A program made the position numbers and the translations under genes. From positions 188,191-243,933 of the forward strand of contig NZ_KE159646.1 of NCBI RefSeq assembly GCF_000403355.2: a DNA stretch of 55,743 nucleotides, written 5' to 3'. Positions 54,319 to 55,743 of the stretch are shown in pieces (within the stretch, counting starts at the first letter, position 1; every line of letters starts with the position of its first letter). The notes under the pieces are model-generated. The model searched no databases and was not told the DNA's origin. It was given only the letters and a program-made list of their open reading frames with translations. The DNA comes from Adlercreutzia caecimuris B7. Lineage in GTDB: Bacteria > Actinomycetota > Coriobacteriia > Coriobacteriales > Eggerthellaceae.

Positions 54319-55743
54319 ATGACTGCAAAGGCGCTGCGCGTTTTCCTGGCCTCGCTGCTCACCCTCGCCCTCATCCCCACGGCCGCCCTCGCCGACGACG
54401 GCGACAGCAACGAGGCGCGCGCCTCCTATGAGCCGGAAGGCTATCATGACGAGGGAGCCGGCGAGCCGGTGACCGACGGAGACAGCTGGCGCATCACCGA
54501 CGGCGTTCCCAACAACGTGTGGCTGGAGGAGAACGAAGATGCCGGCATCGCCACCTTCGGCGCCTTCTCCGACGTGGGGGACAGCTACCGCGCCACGTGG
54601 TCGGCGGCTAACGGCGTGGGCACCTATATCGATCGCAAGAAGCCCACCGACAAGGGCACGGTTATCACGGTACCCAATGTTTTGGAGGTCGGCGTCGATA
54701 TCTCGTACTTCAACAACGAGAAGGGCGGCAAGCACACGGCCATCGATTGGAACAAGATGAAGGCCGACGGCATCACCTTCGCCATCATTCGCATCGGCGA
54801 CGGCGGCACCAACGGCAAGGGCTTCGACGACCCGTGGTTCGTGCAGAATATCCAGGGGGCGCAGGCCGCCGGCATCAAGGTGGGCGCCTACCTGTTTTCT
54901 CGCGCCACCCATCTGGGCAAGGGCGATTTCTCCGTCGACAACGAGATCAACCAGACCCTCGATCAGCTAAAGGCAGCCGGCATTCAACCGGGGGACTTGC
55001 AGCTGCCGGTCTATCTCGACCTGGAGTGCCAGGCCCAGCGCGATCTGACCAAGAAGAAGGGCGGTGCGGAGCTGCTCGGCCAGATCGCCGTGGCCTGGTG
55101 CTCGGCCATTCAGGCAGCCGGCTACAATGTGGGCATCTACGCCAACACCGACTGGTTCAACAACGTGCTCACCGACGAGGTGTTCTCGAAGGAGTCCATG
55201 GCGGCTAACAAGTGGAGCCGTTGGGTGGCCCGCTATTCGTGGGGCGGCACCTCCTCCAAAATCGAGAATACCGACATCTGGCAATTCACCTCCATCGGTT
55301 TGGTGAACGGCACCCCGCGCAAGTACTGCGACGTGAACTTCTCTTACGTCAATTTCGGCGAGGCTCCGAAGATGTACACAGTGAAATACAAGCTCAACGG
55401 CGGCAAGATGGTTGCGGCCAATCCAGTTTCCTACAATAACGTGCTCTCGCTTCCCACGCCCACGCGCGCCGGTTACAAGTTCGACGGCTGGTACACCGAC
55501 AAGAACTTCAAGAACAAGGTGAAGAAGCTCACCAAGAAAAATGCGACTCTGTATGCCAAGTGGTCTCAGCCCTACACCATTAAATACGTGACGAACAAGG
55601 GCAAGAACCACAAGTCGAACCCGAAGAAGTACGGCGGCACCATCACCTTGAAGAACCCGACGCGCTCCGGCTACACCTTCAAGGGCTGGTACGCCGACAG
55701 GAAGTTCAAGAAGAAGGTGACGAAGGTCAAGAACAAGAACGTC
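54319..55743 (+). CDS. Secreted GH25 lysozyme with InlB-type repeats (3' end outside window)
   Basis: At least 475 residues, open to the window end. The signal peptide (ALRVFLASLLTLALIPTAAL) is followed by about 100 residues of linker and then a GH25 muramidase domain (about residues 120-345), with VLEVGVDISYFNNE (catalytic Asp), FAIIRIGDGG, LQLPVYLDLEC (Asp and Glu), YNVGIYANTDWF and DIWQFTSIG. Two InlB/Listeria-Bacteroides-type repeats then begin (YKLNGGKM...AGYKFDGWYTDKNF and SGYTFKGWYADRKF). It cleaves the glycan backbone of peptidoglycan, for growth or against other bacteria. The ATG at 54319 follows gaagga. The C-terminal domains lie beyond the window. Confidence 0.92.
   Translation, partial: MTAKALRVFLASLLTLALIPTAALADDGDSNEARASYEPEGYHDEGAGEPVTDGDSWRITDGVPNNVWLEENEDAGIATFGAFSDVGDSYRATWSAANGVGTYIDRKKPTDKGTVITVPNVLEVGVDISYFNNEKGGKHTAIDWNKMKADGITFAIIRIGDGGTNGKGFDDPWFVQNIQGAQAAGIKVGAYLFSRATHLGKGDFSVDNEINQTLDQLKAAGIQPGDLQLPVYLDLECQAQRDLTKKKGGAELLGQIAVAWCSAIQAAGYNVGIYANTDWFNNVLTDEVFSKESMAANKWSRWVARYSWGGTSSKIENTDIWQFTSIGLVNGTPRKYCDVNFSYVNFGEAPKMYTVKYKLNGGKMVAANPVSYNNVLSLPTPTRAGYKFDGWYTDKNFKNKVKKLTKKNATLYAKWSQPYTIKYVTNKGKNHKSNPKKYGGTITLKNPTRSGYTFKGWYADRKFKKKVTKVKNKNV

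Noticed and set aside
1-55743. tRNA, rRNA or CRISPR array
   Set aside because: I looked in the intergenic regions for tRNA T-loop patterns, rRNA-like sequence and regularly spaced repeats and saw none. A covariance-model scan was not possible.

Overview
The window looks like a chromosome segment of a Gram-positive, high-GC anaerobe of the class Coriobacteriia (Eggerthellaceae or a close relative such as Collinsella). The evidence is the GC-rich backbone, the Lys-rich secreted proteins with fibronectin-III-like, GWTGW-type and InlB-type repeats, the flavin reductase-rubredoxin fusion, and the types of insertion sequence present. This assignment is an inference from gene style, not from a marker gene.

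Region 1 (about 1-17.8 kb) is a surface-glycan locus, clearly lower in GC than its surroundings. It has two complete tandem bifunctional glycosyltransferases plus the tail of a third, a UbiA/HAD pair of the kind that makes polyprenyl-phosphate pentose donors, GT-C-like membrane proteins (one DUF6020), a broken DUF6270 gene and four more glycosyltransferases. Two genes are split exactly at long poly-G tracts (G9 in the UbiA gene, G10 in a GT2 gene). This is the signature of slipped-strand phase variation, with both genes caught in the OFF state.

Region 2 (17.8-19.9 kb) holds a perfect 36-bp inverted repeat, a near-consensus CIRCE (HrcA) operator, and a two-gene Kiwa-type anti-phage system (kwaA-kwaB).

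Region 3 (20-28.9 kb) is an insertion-sequence graveyard. It contains a frameshifted IS256-type element, an IS30 fragment, and a nested set in which an IS110 element (with an HTH-like C-terminal tail) sits in an IS3 element, which sits in an IS21 element. Next to these is an IS1249-type element inserted in the end of a second IS256-type copy.

Region 4 (28.9-41.3 kb) starts with galE and an unknown gene. Next come an IS256 element with a target duplication and, on the minus strand, a DUF6680 membrane gene followed by an unusual gene. That gene encodes about 14 tandem helix-turn-helix units with a nuclease-like domain between units 6 and 7, and it is now interrupted by an IS481 element. A galE 3' remnant, an unknown 409-residue protein and an Abi_2/AbiF-like HEPN protein follow. 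Together with Kiwa this is a defence-rich accessory region.

Region 5 (41.4-55.7 kb) is GC-rich host backbone devoted to the cell envelope: secreted FN3-like protein, CapA-like protein, acyltransferase, flavin reductase-rubredoxin, LytR-CpsA-Psr ligase, M6-like metallopeptidase, a beta-lactamase-fold protein, an L,D-transpeptidase and a GH25 lysozyme that runs off the window end.

The most notable observations are the HTH-array nuclease with its DUF6680 partner, the two poly-G contingency genes, and the CIRCE-like site in front of Kiwa.
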